Shown here: positions 36,396 through 45,161 of the stretch, in pieces
Layout of the letters: each line of letters begins with the position of its first letter
How positions within the stretch are numbered: position 1 is the first letter of the stretch
NCBI RefSeq assembly: GCF_001660485.1
Contig: NZ_CP013979.1
Coordinates: forward strand, 4,216,001-4,280,000
Direction of reading: 5' to 3'
Length of the DNA: 64,000 bases
DNA from: Agromyces aureus
GTDB lineage: Bacteria; Actinomycetota; Actinomycetes; Actinomycetales; Microbacteriaceae
Translations under genes and position numbers: made by a program
The notes under the pieces: model-generated
Database searches by the model: none
Told to the model about the DNA's origin: nothing
Seen by the model: only the letters and a program-made list of their open reading frames with translations

Positions 36396-37819
36396 CCCTC
36401 TCCCTCCGCGTCGCGATCATCGGCGCCGGCCCCGCCGGCATCTACGCCGGCAACATCCTGAACCGCCAGGTCACCGAGCTCGGCGGCGAGGTCGCCATCG
36501 ACCTGTACGAGTCGCTGCCCGCGCCCTACGGCCTGATCCGGTACGGCGTGGCGCCCGATCACCCCCGCATCAAGGGCATCGTCAACTCGCTGCACGAGAT
36601 GCTCGACGCGGGCACGATCCGCCTCATCGGCAACGTCGAAGTCGGCCGCGACGTCACGGTCGCCGAGCTCCAGGAGCGCTACGACGCCGTCATCTTCGCG
36701 ACCGGCGCGCTGCGCGACGCACCCCTGAACATCCCCGGCATCGACCTGCCCGGCTCGTACGGCGCGGCCGACTTCGTGGCCTGGTACGACGGTCACCCCG
36801 ACGTTCCCCGCACCTGGCCGCTCGGGGCGCAGTCGATCGCCGTCATCGGCAACGGCAACGTCGCGCTCGACGTCGCCCGCGTGCTCGCGAAGCACCCGAA
36901 AGACCTGCTGTCGACGGATGTCCCGGCGAACGTCGTCGAGGGCCTCGAGGCGTCGCCCGTCACCGACGTGCACGTCTTCGGCCGCCGCGGCCCCGGCCAC
37001 GTGAAGTTCACGCCCATCGAGCTGCGCGAACTCGGCGAGGTGCCCGACGTCGACGTGATCGTCTACGACGCCGACTTCGAGCGCGCCGCGAACGACCCGC
37101 ACGCCGAGCAGCTCTTCGCGTCGAACAACCAGGTCAAGGTCATGACCCGCACGCTCAACTCCTGGCGCAAGCCCGCCGACCACGAGTACACCGCGTCGCG
37201 TCGCCTGCACCTGCACTTCCTGCACGCCCCCGTCGAGGTGCTCGGCACCGACGCCGTCGAGGCCGTGCGCTTCGAGCTCACGCGCCCGGTCGGCGACGGC
37301 TCGGTCGAGGGCACCGGCGAGTTCACCGACATCCCCGTGCAGGCGATCTACCGCGCCGTCGGCTACGCGAGCTCACCCGTCGACGGCGTGCCGTTCGACG
37401 AGCGCAAGGCCGTCATCCCCAACGAGGGCGGCCGTGTGACCGACGCCTCTGGCGCCCACCTGCCCGGCGTCTACGCGACCGGCTGGATCAAGCGCGGCCC
37501 GGTCGGCCTCATCGGGCACACCAAGGGCGACGCGCTCGAGACCATCACGAACCTGGTCGCGGATGCCACGGCGGGCTCGCTCCCGGCGGCCCTCGTCGAC
37601 GCGGCCGACGGCGAGGAGATCTTCGCGCTGCTCGACTCGCGCGAGGTGGCCTACACGACGTGGAACGGCTGGCTCACGCTCGATGCGCACGAGCGCTCGC
37701 TCGGCGAGGCGTTCGAGGCGCCCGAGCACTACGGCGAGGTCGTGCGCGAGCGCGTCAAGGTCGTGCCCCGCGACGAGCAGGTCGAGATCTCGCGCGACGG
37801 GTCGCTGGTCGTCTCGTGA
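36392..37819 (+). CDS. fprA: Ferredoxin/adrenodoxin-type NADP+ reductase FprA
   Basis: 475 residues, ATGA-coupled to the preceding gene. The FAD-binding motif is [17 protein letters not shown] (residues 7-23). The adrenodoxin-reductase signature [19 protein letters not shown] is near 48, the NADP motif [15 protein letters not shown] near 150 and [18 protein letters not shown] near 365. It transfers electrons from NADPH to ferredoxin. Placement directly before a 7Fe-ferredoxin gene, in an operon with a ferredoxin-dependent sulfite reductase, indicates a dedicated electron supply. Confidence 0.95.
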   Translation: MTLSLRVAIIGAGPAGIYAGNILNRQVTELGGEVAIDLYESLPAPYGLIRYGVAPDHPRIKGIVNSLHEMLDAGTIRLIGNVEVGRDVTVAELQERYDAVIFATGALRDAPLNIPGIDLPGSYGAADFVAWYDGHPDVPRTWPLGAQSIAVIGNGNVALDVARVLAKHPKDLLSTDVPANVVEGLEASPVTDVHVFGRRGPGHVKFTPIELRELGEVPDVDVIVYDADFERAANDPHAEQLFASNNQVKVMTRTLNSWRKPADHEYTASRRLHLHFLHAPVEVLGTDAVEAVRFELTRPVGDGSVEGTGEFTDIPVQAIYRAVGYASSPVDGVPFDERKAVIPNEGGRVTDASGAHLPGVYATGWIKRGPVGLIGHTKGDALETITNLVADATAGSLPAALVDAADGEEIFALLDSREVAYTTWNGWLTLDAHERSLGEAFEAPEHYGEVVRERVKVVPRDEQVEISRDGSLVVS

Positions 37820-38136
37820 CCTACGTCATCGCGCTGCCGTGCGTCGACGTCAAGGACCGCGCCTGCATCGACGAGTGCCCGGTCGACTGCATCTACGAGG
37901 GTGAGCGCTCGCTCTACATCCACCCCGACGAATGCGTCGACTGCGGTGCCTGCGAACCCGTCTGCCCCGTCGAGGCGATCTACTACGAAGACGACCTCCC
38001 CGAAGAATGGGCCGACTACTACAAGGCCAACGTCGAGTTCTTCGACGACCTCGGCTCGCCCGGCGGCGCCGCCAAGGTCGGCGTCATCGCCAAGGACCAC
38101 CCGGTCATCAGCGCACTGCCTTCGCAGGCGCACTGA
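37816..38136 (+). CDS. fdxA: 7Fe ferredoxin (3Fe-4S / 4Fe-4S)
   Basis: 106 residues from GTG 37816, overlapping the fprA stop (GTGA). Cluster ligands: [17 protein letters not shown] near the start and [16 protein letters not shown] near residue 40, the standard FdxA arrangement, followed by the acidic [12 protein letters not shown]. It probably carries electrons from FprA to the sulfite reductase; serving other reductases is possible. It is the last gene of the operon. Confidence 0.94.
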   Translation: MTYVIALPCVDVKDRACIDECPVDCIYEGERSLYIHPDECVDCGACEPVCPVEAIYYEDDLPEEWADYYKANVEFFDDLGSPGGAAKVGVIAKDHPVISALPSQAH

Positions 38137-38206
38137 CGGCTCGCCGATCGGCTGTCGGCTGTCGTCTGTCGTCGGCGCGACCCGAATTCAGGCAGACGCC
38201 CGGTAG

Positions 38207-38803
38207 TCAGGCCGGATCCGCCGGTTCGGTCCTGACCTGACGTCGTTCGCCTGAATCGGCGTGGGTGACGTGCGGGGCGAGCGCCACGAGCAGGTCGAAG
38301 AGTCGTGCGAGGTCGTCGCGGTCGACGGGCGGTACCGCCATGGCGGCGCCGATGACCATGAGGTGGGGCAGTAGTGCCGCGATGCGTGCGGACGACTCGT
38401 CGCCCGTGATCGTGGCCCACAACGCGGTCAGGGCGGCGAGTCGCGCTGCGTCGATGCGCGCCTGCGTCGCCCGCGCGTCGTCGTCCTGGAACGCCCAGGC
38501 CCGCACGGCGGCCTCGAGCGGCTGGTCGTGCAGCTCGGCACTGCGATCCCGCAGGAGCGCGAGCGCCTCGACTCCCGGACGAGCGGATGCCTCGGCGCCG
38601 GCCCGTTCGAGCGCGTCGAGCGTTCCCTGCTCATGTCTGGCCAGCAAGGCGCGCCGGTAGTCGGCAGCGCCGGCGAAGTGGTGGTGGAACGACCCCTTCG
38701 TCAGGCCGAGTCGTGCGGCGATGCGGTCGGTGCGCACGCCGGGCGCACCCTGTTCTGCGAGCACGACGAGGCCCTCGTCGAGCCAGGCTTCACGGGTGGA
38801 CAT
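38207..38803 (-). CDS. TetR family regulator
   Basis: 198 residues from ATG 38803. The N-terminal helix-turn-helix (about 8-52: VVLAEQGAPGVRTDRIAARL, LTKGSFHHHFAGAADYRRAL) is followed by a helical ligand domain. The gene faces a DoxX-like gene across a 42-nt spacer filled by a perfect palindrome (38804-38832) that touches its own start codon. TATGGT in that palindrome lies 7 nt from the ATG, so the mRNA is probably leaderless and autorepressed. The inducer is unknown. Confidence 0.88.
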   Translation of the reverse strand: MSTREAWLDEGLVVLAEQGAPGVRTDRIAARLGLTKGSFHHHFAGAADYRRALLARHEQGTLDALERAGAEASARPGVEALALLRDRSAELHDQPLEAAVRAWAFQDDDARATQARIDAARLAALTALWATITGDESSARIAALLPHLMVIGAAMAVPPVDRDDLARLFDLLVALAPHVTHADSGERRQVRTEPADPA

Positions 38804-38832
38804 GCTCCGTACCATACCGTATGGTACGGAGC
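38804..38832. promoter_or_regulatory. Perfect 13-bp-arm operator between TetR and DoxX genes
   Basis: GCTCCGTACCATA (38804-38816) and its exact complement (38820-38832) flank CCG. The arms contain TACCAT/ATGGTA, which double as -10 elements for the two divergent promoters (TATGGT for tetR). Binding would therefore repress both genes. Confidence 0.85.
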
Positions 38833-38845
38833 AGGAGGTGCTGAC

Positions 38846-39205
38846 ATGACGACGATTCCCGATCCTGTCTGGCCCGTCGTCGTGCTGGCGCTCATCCAAT
38901 TCGCCGACGGCATCCTGTGCCTCAGGCCCGTCGCATTCATCGCGGCCTGCTTCGAGGACGTGCGGTTCCCGCGCCGGTGGTGGTGGATCGCCGCGCCGAT
39001 CAAGTTCGCGGCGGCGCTCGGACTGATCGCCGGCATCTGGATTCCGTACCTCGGCGTCGTGACCACGGGCGCGCTCGTCGCCTACTTCGTCGTCGCGATC
39101 TCGATGCACGTCCGCGCGCGCGACCTCGGGCGCAACCTGTTCGTCAACGCGACCGGCATGCTCGTGCTGTGCGTCGGCACCCTGATCTGGTGCTTCCTCG
39201 CCTGA
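38846..39205 (+). CDS. DoxX-like small membrane protein
   Basis: 119 residues with four hydrophobic segments and an excellent GCAGGAGGTG ribosome site. Residues FADGILCLRPVAFIAACFEDV and APIKFAAALGLIAGIW recall the DoxX family (LKxxG-type helix 3). The function is unknown; members are linked to oxidative stress and membrane redox processes. It is divergently paired with a TetR regulator through a shared perfect operator, so it is the likely regulated target. Confidence 0.72.
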   Translation: MTTIPDPVWPVVVLALIQFADGILCLRPVAFIAACFEDVRFPRRWWWIAAPIKFAAALGLIAGIWIPYLGVVTTGALVAYFVVAISMHVRARDLGRNLFVNATGMLVLCVGTLIWCFLA

Positions 39206-39211
39206 GCGGGC

Positions 39212-40600
39212 TCACTTCCCGGAGGGCGTCGGCGCTGCGCCGAGCAGGTCGCGTACGACCGAGAGGCCGCGCGCGAGCTCGGCCATGGGCGGGGCGCCGA
39301 GGCTGAGCCGCACCCCGCCGACGCGCGAGCCCTGCGGGTCGGCGAGCATCGAGTCCGGGTCCGTCACCAGCACCCCGGCATCCTGCGCGGCCGCGGCGAG
39401 CCGGCGAGCGTGCTCGGGCGGCATCGGCAGGAACACGTGGTACCCGGTCTTCGGCGCGAGGAAGAGCGCCGAACCGAGCTGCTCGCGAGCGAGTGCGGTT
39501 CGCCGGGCGCCCTCGTCACGGATCGACGCCCGTACGGTCGAGGCGATGCCCGCGCCCACGAGCTCGTCGAGCAGCACGCAGATGAGCGGCGAGACGGGCA
39601 GGCCGAGCGAGCGCACGGCGTCGGCGACGCGCGGCCGGAACGCGCAGGGCGCCTTGACCATGCCGAGGCGGATCGCCGGGCTCAGCGCCTTCGACGCACT
39701 GCTCACATGGAACGTGCGCTCGGGCGCGAGCTCGACGAGCGCAGGCGCCGTGCGCTCCTCCGAGAGCGCGTAGACATCGTCTTCGATGACCAGCACGTCG
39801 TGGGAGCGGGCGACCCGCACGAGCTCACGGCGTCGCGAGGCGCACATCGTCGCGCCCGTCGGGTTCTGCAGGGTCGGCGTGACGTACACGACCGGGCGGA
39901 TGCCGGCATGGGCCCCCGCCCGTGCGTCGAGCGCGAGCATGCGGTCGAGCAGGTCGGGTCGCATGCCCTGCCGATCGATCGGCACCCCGTGCACCGAGTG
40001 GCCGGCGAGCCGGGCGTAGCTCAGCGCGCCGTGGAACGTGACCTCCTCGGTGTACACGGGCACGGGTCGCCCGGGCCGCCCGACGGCCATGAGCACCGCG
40101 ACGATGCCCTGCTGTGCGCCGTGCGCGAGCACCAATTCCTCGGGCGGCAGCTCGAGCCCCGACGAGGCGAGCCACGCGGCGGCCGTGCGGCGGTACTCGA
40201 GCCGGCCACCTGGCGGGCCGCACGCCGAGAGCACCTCGGCGTCGACCCGGTGGGCGCTCGCGGCGAGCGCGTCGCCGATGACCTCGTCGGAGAGCAGGCG
40301 CGGCGGCATGTTCATCGCGAGATCCACGGTGCCCGAGGTCGGCGAGGCCCGGTAGCTGACGAACGTGCCACGGCCGTGGGTGCCGCGCACGAGTCCGCGC
40401 AGGCCGAGCTCGGCGTACGCCTTCGTCACGGTTCCGAGAGCGACCCCGAGCTCCTCGGCCAGGGCGCGGTGCGCGGGCAGGCGCTCGCCCTCGGCAACCA
40501 CGCCGTCGAGGATGTCCTCGGCGAGCGCCGTGACGAGTCGTTCGGACGTCGGCGCACCGGCATCCGCGAGTCGTGGACTCCACCCCGATGAGACGCGCAT
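39212..40600 (-). CDS. MocR-type GntR regulator with aminotransferase-like domain
   Basis: 462 residues from ATG 40600 (GGAGGG 4 nt upstream). The GntR winged helix covers about 15-85 (LAEDILDGVVAEGERLPAHRALAEEL). A fold-type-I aminotransferase domain follows, with NPTGATMC, EDDVYAL and the PLP lysine in VSSASKALSPAIRLGMV. MocR proteins sense PLP or amino-acid derivatives. The divergent LysE exporter gene with an inverted repeat between (40633-40667) suggests control of amino-acid export. It is convergent with the DoxX gene, with 6 nt between. Confidence 0.92.
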   Translation of the reverse strand: MRVSSGWSPRLADAGAPTSERLVTALAEDILDGVVAEGERLPAHRALAEELGVALGTVTKAYAELGLRGLVRGTHGRGTFVSYRASPTSGTVDLAMNMPPRLLSDEVIGDALAASAHRVDAEVLSACGPPGGRLEYRRTAAAWLASSGLELPPEELVLAHGAQQGIVAVLMAVGRPGRPVPVYTEEVTFHGALSYARLAGHSVHGVPIDRQGMRPDLLDRMLALDARAGAHAGIRPVVYVTPTLQNPTGATMCASRRRELVRVARSHDVLVIEDDVYALSEERTAPALVELAPERTFHVSSASKALSPAIRLGMVKAPCAFRPRVADAVRSLGLPVSPLICVLLDELVGAGIASTVRASIRDEGARRTALAREQLGSALFLAPKTGYHVFLPMPPEHARRLAAAAQDAGVLVTDPDSMLADPQGSRVGGVRLSLGAPPMAELARGLSVVRDLLGAAPTPSGK

Positions 40601-40632
40601 GGGCCCTCCGAGCCATCGGAAGTGTCGTGTGA

Positions 40633-40667
40633 CACTTTGGTCGATTTCTCGTGAGTGTACCAAGGTG
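40633..40667. promoter_or_regulatory. Putative MocR operator
   Basis: CACTTTGGT (40633-40641) and ACCAAGGTG (40659-40667) are inverted copies (8 of 9 match) 17 nt apart in the divergent spacer between the MocR gene and the LysE gene. A second inverted repeat, AGTGTC-GTGT-GACACT (40621-40636), overlaps the left arm. Confidence 0.6.
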
Positions 40668-40726
40668 GACCCACGCGCGGCCCCGGCATCCGCTCCGAGC
40701 CGCGAGCGAGATCAAGGGAGCCTGCG

Positions 40727-41380
40727 ATGCCGGTCGAACCGGGTGCACTGCTGGGCATCGCCCTCGTCGCGCTCGTGATGGTGCTCACGCCCGGCCCGAA
40801 CATGATCTACCTCGTGTCGCGCAGCCTGTCGCAGGGCTCGGTCGCCGGGCTCGTCTCGCTCGCGGGCACCGTCGTCGGGTTCGTCGTGTACCTGACCATG
40901 GCGAACCTCGGCCTCGCCGCGGTCTTCGTCGTCGTGCCGTGGCTCTACATCGTGCTCAAGGTCGCTGGCGCGCTCTACCTGCTGTTCCTGGCTTGGCGCG
41001 CCCTCGCCCGTCGCGGTGGCGGGCTCTTCGAGGTGCACGACCTCGCGAGGGACTCCCGGCTGCGCCTGTTCTCGATGGGCCTCGTCACGAACCTGCTGAA
41101 CCCCAAGGCCGCGATCATGTACGTCGCGCTCATCCCGCAGTTCATCGACCCGGAGCGCGGCGGCGTCATCGCGCAGGGCTTCGTGCTCGGCGGCGTGCAG
41201 ATCGCCGTCAGCCTCATGGTCAACGCGCTGCTCATCCTCGCCGCCGGCGCGATCGCAGCATTCCTGCTGCGGCGGCCGAAGTGGATGCCCTGGCAGCGCC
41301 GCACGACCGCCGCACTGCTCGCGGCGGTCGGCGTCACCCTGCTCGTCGAGGCGCCCATGCCCGCCACGTCGGCACCGTGA
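40727..41380 (+). CDS. LysE/RhtB family amino-acid exporter
   Basis: 217 residues, six hydrophobic segments. The diagnostic N-terminal motif is VLTPGPNMIYLVSRSLSQG, with TPGPN near residue 21, and GLVTNLLNPKAAIMYVALIPQF lies mid-protein. An AAGGGAG ribosome site precedes ATG 40727. It likely exports an amino acid or derivative. The divergent MocR regulator probably controls it. Confidence 0.92.
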   Translation: MPVEPGALLGIALVALVMVLTPGPNMIYLVSRSLSQGSVAGLVSLAGTVVGFVVYLTMANLGLAAVFVVVPWLYIVLKVAGALYLLFLAWRALARRGGGLFEVHDLARDSRLRLFSMGLVTNLLNPKAAIMYVALIPQFIDPERGGVIAQGFVLGGVQIAVSLMVNALLILAAGAIAAFLLRRPKWMPWQRRTTAALLAAVGVTLLVEAPMPATSAP

Positions 41381-41450
41381 CGCCGCCACGCGGCTCCTAA
41401 ACCGGCACCCGCACCCGCACCCGCAGAACCTCCACGAAAGGACGAACGAC

Positions 41451-41678
41451 ATGACCTGCACCGTCGCCACGACCGAACCGATGCCCGCCGCGCGGGCGTG
41501 CGGCATCCGCTCGCTCGCCCGTGTTCGTCTCGCACTCATCGAGCGGGTACGCGAACTCCGGATGTCGCGCGCCGGCGTCACAGGGACCTCGGCCGTCGGT
41601 GCCGGCCCCCGCCCCGACCCGACCGAGGCCCGAGAGGCGGTCGCGCACTACCTCTCGATGCACTGGGTCAACCGCTGA
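41451..41678 (+). CDS. Small hypothetical protein
   Basis: 75 residues with AAAGGACG shortly before ATG 41451. The sequence is basic in the first half (two R-rich helices, ARVRLALIERVRELRMSR), and the second half ends EAREAVAHYLSMHWVNR. It has no recognisable domain or membrane segment. Coding potential is plausible from the ribosome site and its position between two real genes, but without homologues it remains tentative. Confidence 0.4.
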   Translation: MTCTVATTEPMPAARACGIRSLARVRLALIERVRELRMSRAGVTGTSAVGAGPRPDPTEAREAVAHYLSMHWVNR

Positions 41679-41715
41679 GCGACCGACCCGGCACACGGCG
41701 CCACGGGTCACGGGG

Positions 41716-42759
41716 TCACGGGGTCACGAGCACCTTGAGGCTCGTGCGCTCGTCCATGTCGCGGTATCCGGCGGGCACTCCGGCGAGGTCGGTCGTGGCG
41801 TCGAAGACCTTGCCGGGCTCGATGCGCCCCTCGAGGATGTCGGGCATGAGCTCCTCGATGTAGGCGCGAACCGGTGCGGGCCCGCCGGCGAGGCGGATGT
41901 TGTGCCGGAAGAGGCTGCCGAACCCGATCGGCGCGACCTCGTACTGGGGCACGCCGACGCGGCTGATCACGCCGCCGCGACGCACGACGCCGAGTGCCTG
42001 CTCGTAGGCGGGCATGTGACCGACGGCTTCGAGCACGGCGTGCGTGCCGTGGCCGCCCGTGAGCTCGCGGACGAGCGCGATGCCCTCCTCGCCGCGCGCG
42101 GAGACGACGTCGGTCGCCCCGAACTCGCGGCCGAGGTCGGTGCGCGACTGGTGCCGACCCATGAGGATGATCCGCTCGGCGCCGAGACGCTTCGCAGAGA
42201 GCACGGCGAGGAGGCCCACGGCGCCGTCGCCGATCACGGTGACGGTCGAGCCCTCGGTCACGCCGCCCGCGACGGCGGCGTGGTACCCCGTGCCGAACAC
42301 GTCGGAGAGCGTCAGGAGCGACGGGATGAGCGCCGACTCGGCGGCGACCGGCAGCTTCACGAGCGTGCCGTCGGCGAGCGGCACGCGGATGGCCTCGGCC
42401 TGCCCGCCCTCGTCGGAGATGCCGTCCCAGAAGTTCGCCTCGTGGTGCAGGCACGAGGTCTGCAGGTTCTCGCGGCAGATCTCGCACACGTTGTCGGAGA
42501 CCGCGAAAGGCGAGACCACGAGGTCGCCCTGCTTCACGGTCACGACGTCGGCGCCCACGGCCTCGACGATGCCGATGAACTCGTGGCCCATGCGTGCGGG
42601 GCCGCCCGCGGCATCCATCGAGTGGTAGGGATGCAGGTCGGATCCGCAGATGCAGGAGGCGGTGATGCGCACGAGCGCGTCGGTCGAGTTCTTGATGCGG
42701 GAGTCGGGCACGTTCTCGATCCGGACGTCTCCGGGGCCGTACATGAGGGTGGCGAGCAT
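41716..42759 (-). CDS. Zinc-dependent alcohol dehydrogenase family protein (MDR)
   Basis: 347 residues from ATG 42759 (AAGGAAG upstream). Catalytic zinc ligands: CICGSDLHPY (Cys near 37) and GHEFIG (His-Glu near 58). The structural-zinc lobe is reduced (VCEICRENLQTSCLHH). The Rossmann motif is VIGDGAVGLLAVL near 166. The cofactor is probably NAD(P)H. It is the second gene of a pair with the MFS exporter, 43 nt downstream, divergent from an XRE regulator that likely controls both. The substrate is unknown. Confidence 0.9.
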   Translation of the reverse strand: MLATLMYGPGDVRIENVPDSRIKNSTDALVRITASCICGSDLHPYHSMDAAGGPARMGHEFIGIVEAVGADVVTVKQGDLVVSPFAVSDNVCEICRENLQTSCLHHEANFWDGISDEGGQAEAIRVPLADGTLVKLPVAAESALIPSLLTLSDVFGTGYHAAVAGGVTEGSTVTVIGDGAVGLLAVLSAKRLGAERIILMGRHQSRTDLGREFGATDVVSARGEEGIALVRELTGGHGTHAVLEAVGHMPAYEQALGVVRRGGVISRVGVPQYEVAPIGFGSLFRHNIRLAGGPAPVRAYIEELMPDILEGRIEPGKVFDATTDLAGVPAGYRDMDERTSLKVLVTP

Positions 42760-42802
42760 GGTCTTCCTTCTTCGTTCGATGGGTGGGTTGGATGGGATGG
42801 GT

Positions 42803-44056
42803 TCAGGGACGGGTCGCTGCGGCGGGCGACGATTCGCGGCGGCGGAGCACCGCGAGCGCGACGACCGGGATGAGCGTGAGGGCCACGATGACCGCACCGA
42901 CCGCGGCCGGACCGTGCACCCCGAGCGACGAGGTCAGGGCGAGGCCTGCGACGGCGCTGCCGGCCGCGGTGCCGACGTTGAACGCCGAGACGGCCAGCGC
43001 CGAACCGAGCGTCGCCGCGTTGCCCGCATGGCGCACCGCGAGGTTGATGAGCACGCCGTTCGCGCTCAGCCCGAACAGGCCGAGCAGCACGATCAGGACC
43101 GTCATCGCGACGGGCGCGCCCGTCGTCATGCTGATCGCCGCGAGGAGCACGGTCGTCACGGCCGGCGTCACGATCGTGACGAGCCCCGGGTGCGCGTCGC
43201 CGAAGCGGCCGCCCAGGATCGTGCCGATGAACGAGCCGACGCCGAACCCGGTCAGCACCAGCGGCACGAGCGCCGCAGGCACCCCGGCCTGGTCGGTGAG
43301 GATCGGCGCCACGAACGAGTAGGCCGCGAGCACGCCGCCGGTCGTCGTGACGCAGGCGAGCAGCGCCAACCACAGGCGGGTCGACCGCAAGCCGGCCAGC
43401 TCGGTGCGCAGGGAGGTCGTCGGTGCTCCCGCGCCGTCGGCGGGCACCAGTCGCGCGATGAGCACGGTCGCGAAGGCGGCCGCGATCGCGAGCACCCAGA
43501 AGGTGCCCCGCCAGCCGACGCCCTGTGCGATGAACGCACCGACCGGCACGCCGACGACCGTGGCGAGGGCCCCTCCGGCGGTCACGATGCCGAGCGCCCG
43601 CGCACCGGCGGATGCCCCGGCCGCCCGCGTCGCGACGACGGCCGCCACGGCCCAGAACGCGCCGGTCGCGAGCGCCGTGACGAATCGGGCGGTCAGCAGC
43701 ACCGGCAGGCTCGAACTCAGCGCGACGACGACGTGCCCCACGACGAAGACGAGCATCGCGAGCACCAGGGTGAACCGCTTCGACATCCGCATCGTGAGCA
43801 GCGCCATCGTGGGCGCGCCGACGATCATGCCGATCGCGAAGACGGTGATGAGGCTGCCGGCCTGCGGGAGCGAGATCTGCAGGTCGGCGGCCATCTCGGG
43901 CAGGATGCCGGCGACGACGAACTCCGTCGTGAGCATGAGGAAGGTGCCCGCCGCGAGAACGTAGACGACCGAGGGCAGGCGGGTGCGACCGGTGGACGCG
44001 GCCTCGGGGGCAGGGGGAACGGGGGCGTGGACGGTCTGGATGGTCTCGGTGCTCAT
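42803..44056 (-). CDS. MFS exporter, DHA1 / AraJ-Cmx type
   Basis: 417 residues from ATG 44056 (GAAGGA upstream), twelve transmembrane segments. Helix 1 carries the DHA1 pattern LTTEFVVAGILPEMAADL, with the membrane-embedded Glu typical of sugar-efflux, AraJ and chloramphenicol exporters. The antiporter motif is GGALATVVGVPVGAFIAQ in helix 5. An earlier in-frame start at 44122 adds a Pro-rich stretch without a ribosome site. It is probably co-transcribed with the alcohol dehydrogenase. Confidence 0.9.
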   Translation of the reverse strand: MSTETIQTVHAPVPPAPEAASTGRTRLPSVVYVLAAGTFLMLTTEFVVAGILPEMAADLQISLPQAGSLITVFAIGMIVGAPTMALLTMRMSKRFTLVLAMLVFVVGHVVVALSSSLPVLLTARFVTALATGAFWAVAAVVATRAAGASAGARALGIVTAGGALATVVGVPVGAFIAQGVGWRGTFWVLAIAAAFATVLIARLVPADGAGAPTTSLRTELAGLRSTRLWLALLACVTTTGGVLAAYSFVAPILTDQAGVPAALVPLVLTGFGVGSFIGTILGGRFGDAHPGLVTIVTPAVTTVLLAAISMTTGAPVAMTVLIVLLGLFGLSANGVLINLAVRHAGNAATLGSALAVSAFNVGTAAGSAVAGLALTSSLGVHGPAAVGAVIVALTLIPVVALAVLRRRESSPAAATRP

Positions 44057-44204
44057 GCGATCCTTCGGCGCTGGCGGGGGGGCGACCGGGCGACGATGTG
44101 CGGTCGAGGTGACTCCATCCATGACACCCGCTCTCGTGCGCAGGCGGGAGGTCGCGTCTGTGGGGGGTACAGGTTCTCCCCCCGCTGATCGGGTGCAGCG
44201 GGGT

Positions 44205-44210
44205 TACCGT
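44205..44210 (+). promoter_or_regulatory. -10 box of leaderless XRE regulator gene
   Basis: TACCGT, 6 nt before ATG 44217; no Shine-Dalgarno is present. Confidence 0.4.
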
Positions 44211-44216
44211 TGGCAC

Positions 44217-45116
44217 ATGGACACCCCGCCACCCAACCGCGACGAGATCCGGGACTTCCTCGTCACCCGTCGCGCACGCGTGACCCCGGAGCAGGTCGGC
44301 CTGCCCGCCGGCAGCCGCCGTCGGGTGCCGGGCCTCCGGCGCGAGGAGGTCGCCGTGCTCTCGGGCGTGAGCACCGAGTGGTACACCCGCCTCGAGAAGG
44401 GCCACATCACCGGGGTCTCCGAAGAGGTCCTCGGCGCCGTCGCACGCGCACTCCAGCTCAGCGACGACGAGCGCACCTACCTCTTCGACCTCGCGAAGGC
44501 CGCGCGCCCACGGCGGCGACCGGATCCGCGCCCCAAGGAGGGCGACGTCGAGGAGCCGGTGCAGTGGCTCATCGACTCCATCAGCATGTCGGCGGTGTTC
44601 CTGCGCAACGGCCGGCTCGACCTCGTGGCCTCGAACGCGCTCGGCCGGGCCCTGCACGCTCCCATGTTCGAGAGCGTCACCGCGCAGGGGCGCCGGCCGA
44701 ACTTCGCCAGGTTCCACTTCCTCGACCCGGTCGCGCGCGAGTTCTTCGTCGACTGGGAGGGCGGGGCGAAGGCGACGGTCGCGCTCCTGCGCTCCGAGGC
44801 TGGTCGCGAGCCCAACGACCGCCAGCTCCGCGAGCTCATCGGCGAACTGTCGACCAGCAGCCCGGAGTTCGCCGAGATGTGGGCCGCCCACGACGTGCGC
44901 ACCCTCCACGAGGGCATCAAGCGGCTCCAGCACCCGGTCGTCGGGTTCGTCGAACTGACCTACCAGTCGGCCGAGCTCGCCAACCCGGCCCGACCCGCGC
45001 GAAACCTGAACATCTACACCGCCGAGCCGGGCACCACGCACGAGGAGCGCATCAGGCTGCTGGCGAGCTGGGCGGCGACCGCGCCGGGCGTCACCGCGAC
45101 GACGTCGGGGTCCTGA
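44217..45116 (+). CDS. XRE-family regulator with MmyB-like ligand domain
   Basis: 299 residues. A lambda-repressor-type helix-turn-helix (about 28-85: LRREEVAVLSGVSTEWYTRLEKG) is followed by the MmyB-like ligand-binding (PAS-like) domain (about 105-285). These proteins commonly sit divergent to oxidoreductase genes and respond to small lipophilic ligands. Here it faces the MFS exporter/alcohol dehydrogenase pair. A TACCGT box (44205-44210) ends 6 nt before the ATG without Shine-Dalgarno, so the mRNA is probably leaderless. Confidence 0.9.
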   Translation: MDTPPPNRDEIRDFLVTRRARVTPEQVGLPAGSRRRVPGLRREEVAVLSGVSTEWYTRLEKGHITGVSEEVLGAVARALQLSDDERTYLFDLAKAARPRRRPDPRPKEGDVEEPVQWLIDSISMSAVFLRNGRLDLVASNALGRALHAPMFESVTAQGRRPNFARFHFLDPVAREFFVDWEGGAKATVALLRSEAGREPNDRQLRELIGELSTSSPEFAEMWAAHDVRTLHEGIKRLQHPVVGFVELTYQSAELANPARPARNLNIYTAEPGTTHEERIRLLASWAATAPGVTATTSGS

Positions 45117-45161
45117 CCGCCTGACCGCGCCGGGGCTGCACGCGAGTCGCTTCGGCGGGGC

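Noticed and set aside
41401..41430. ACCCGC-type direct repeats resembling a CRISPR or satellite
   Set aside because: Only about three imperfect hexamer copies without spacers; a local simple repeat. No CRISPR array was seen anywhere in the window.
42540..45041. An 833-codon minus-strand frame across the alcohol dehydrogenase, MFS and XRE genes
   Set aside because: It is out of frame with three convincing genes, and its composition is that of a shadow frame.
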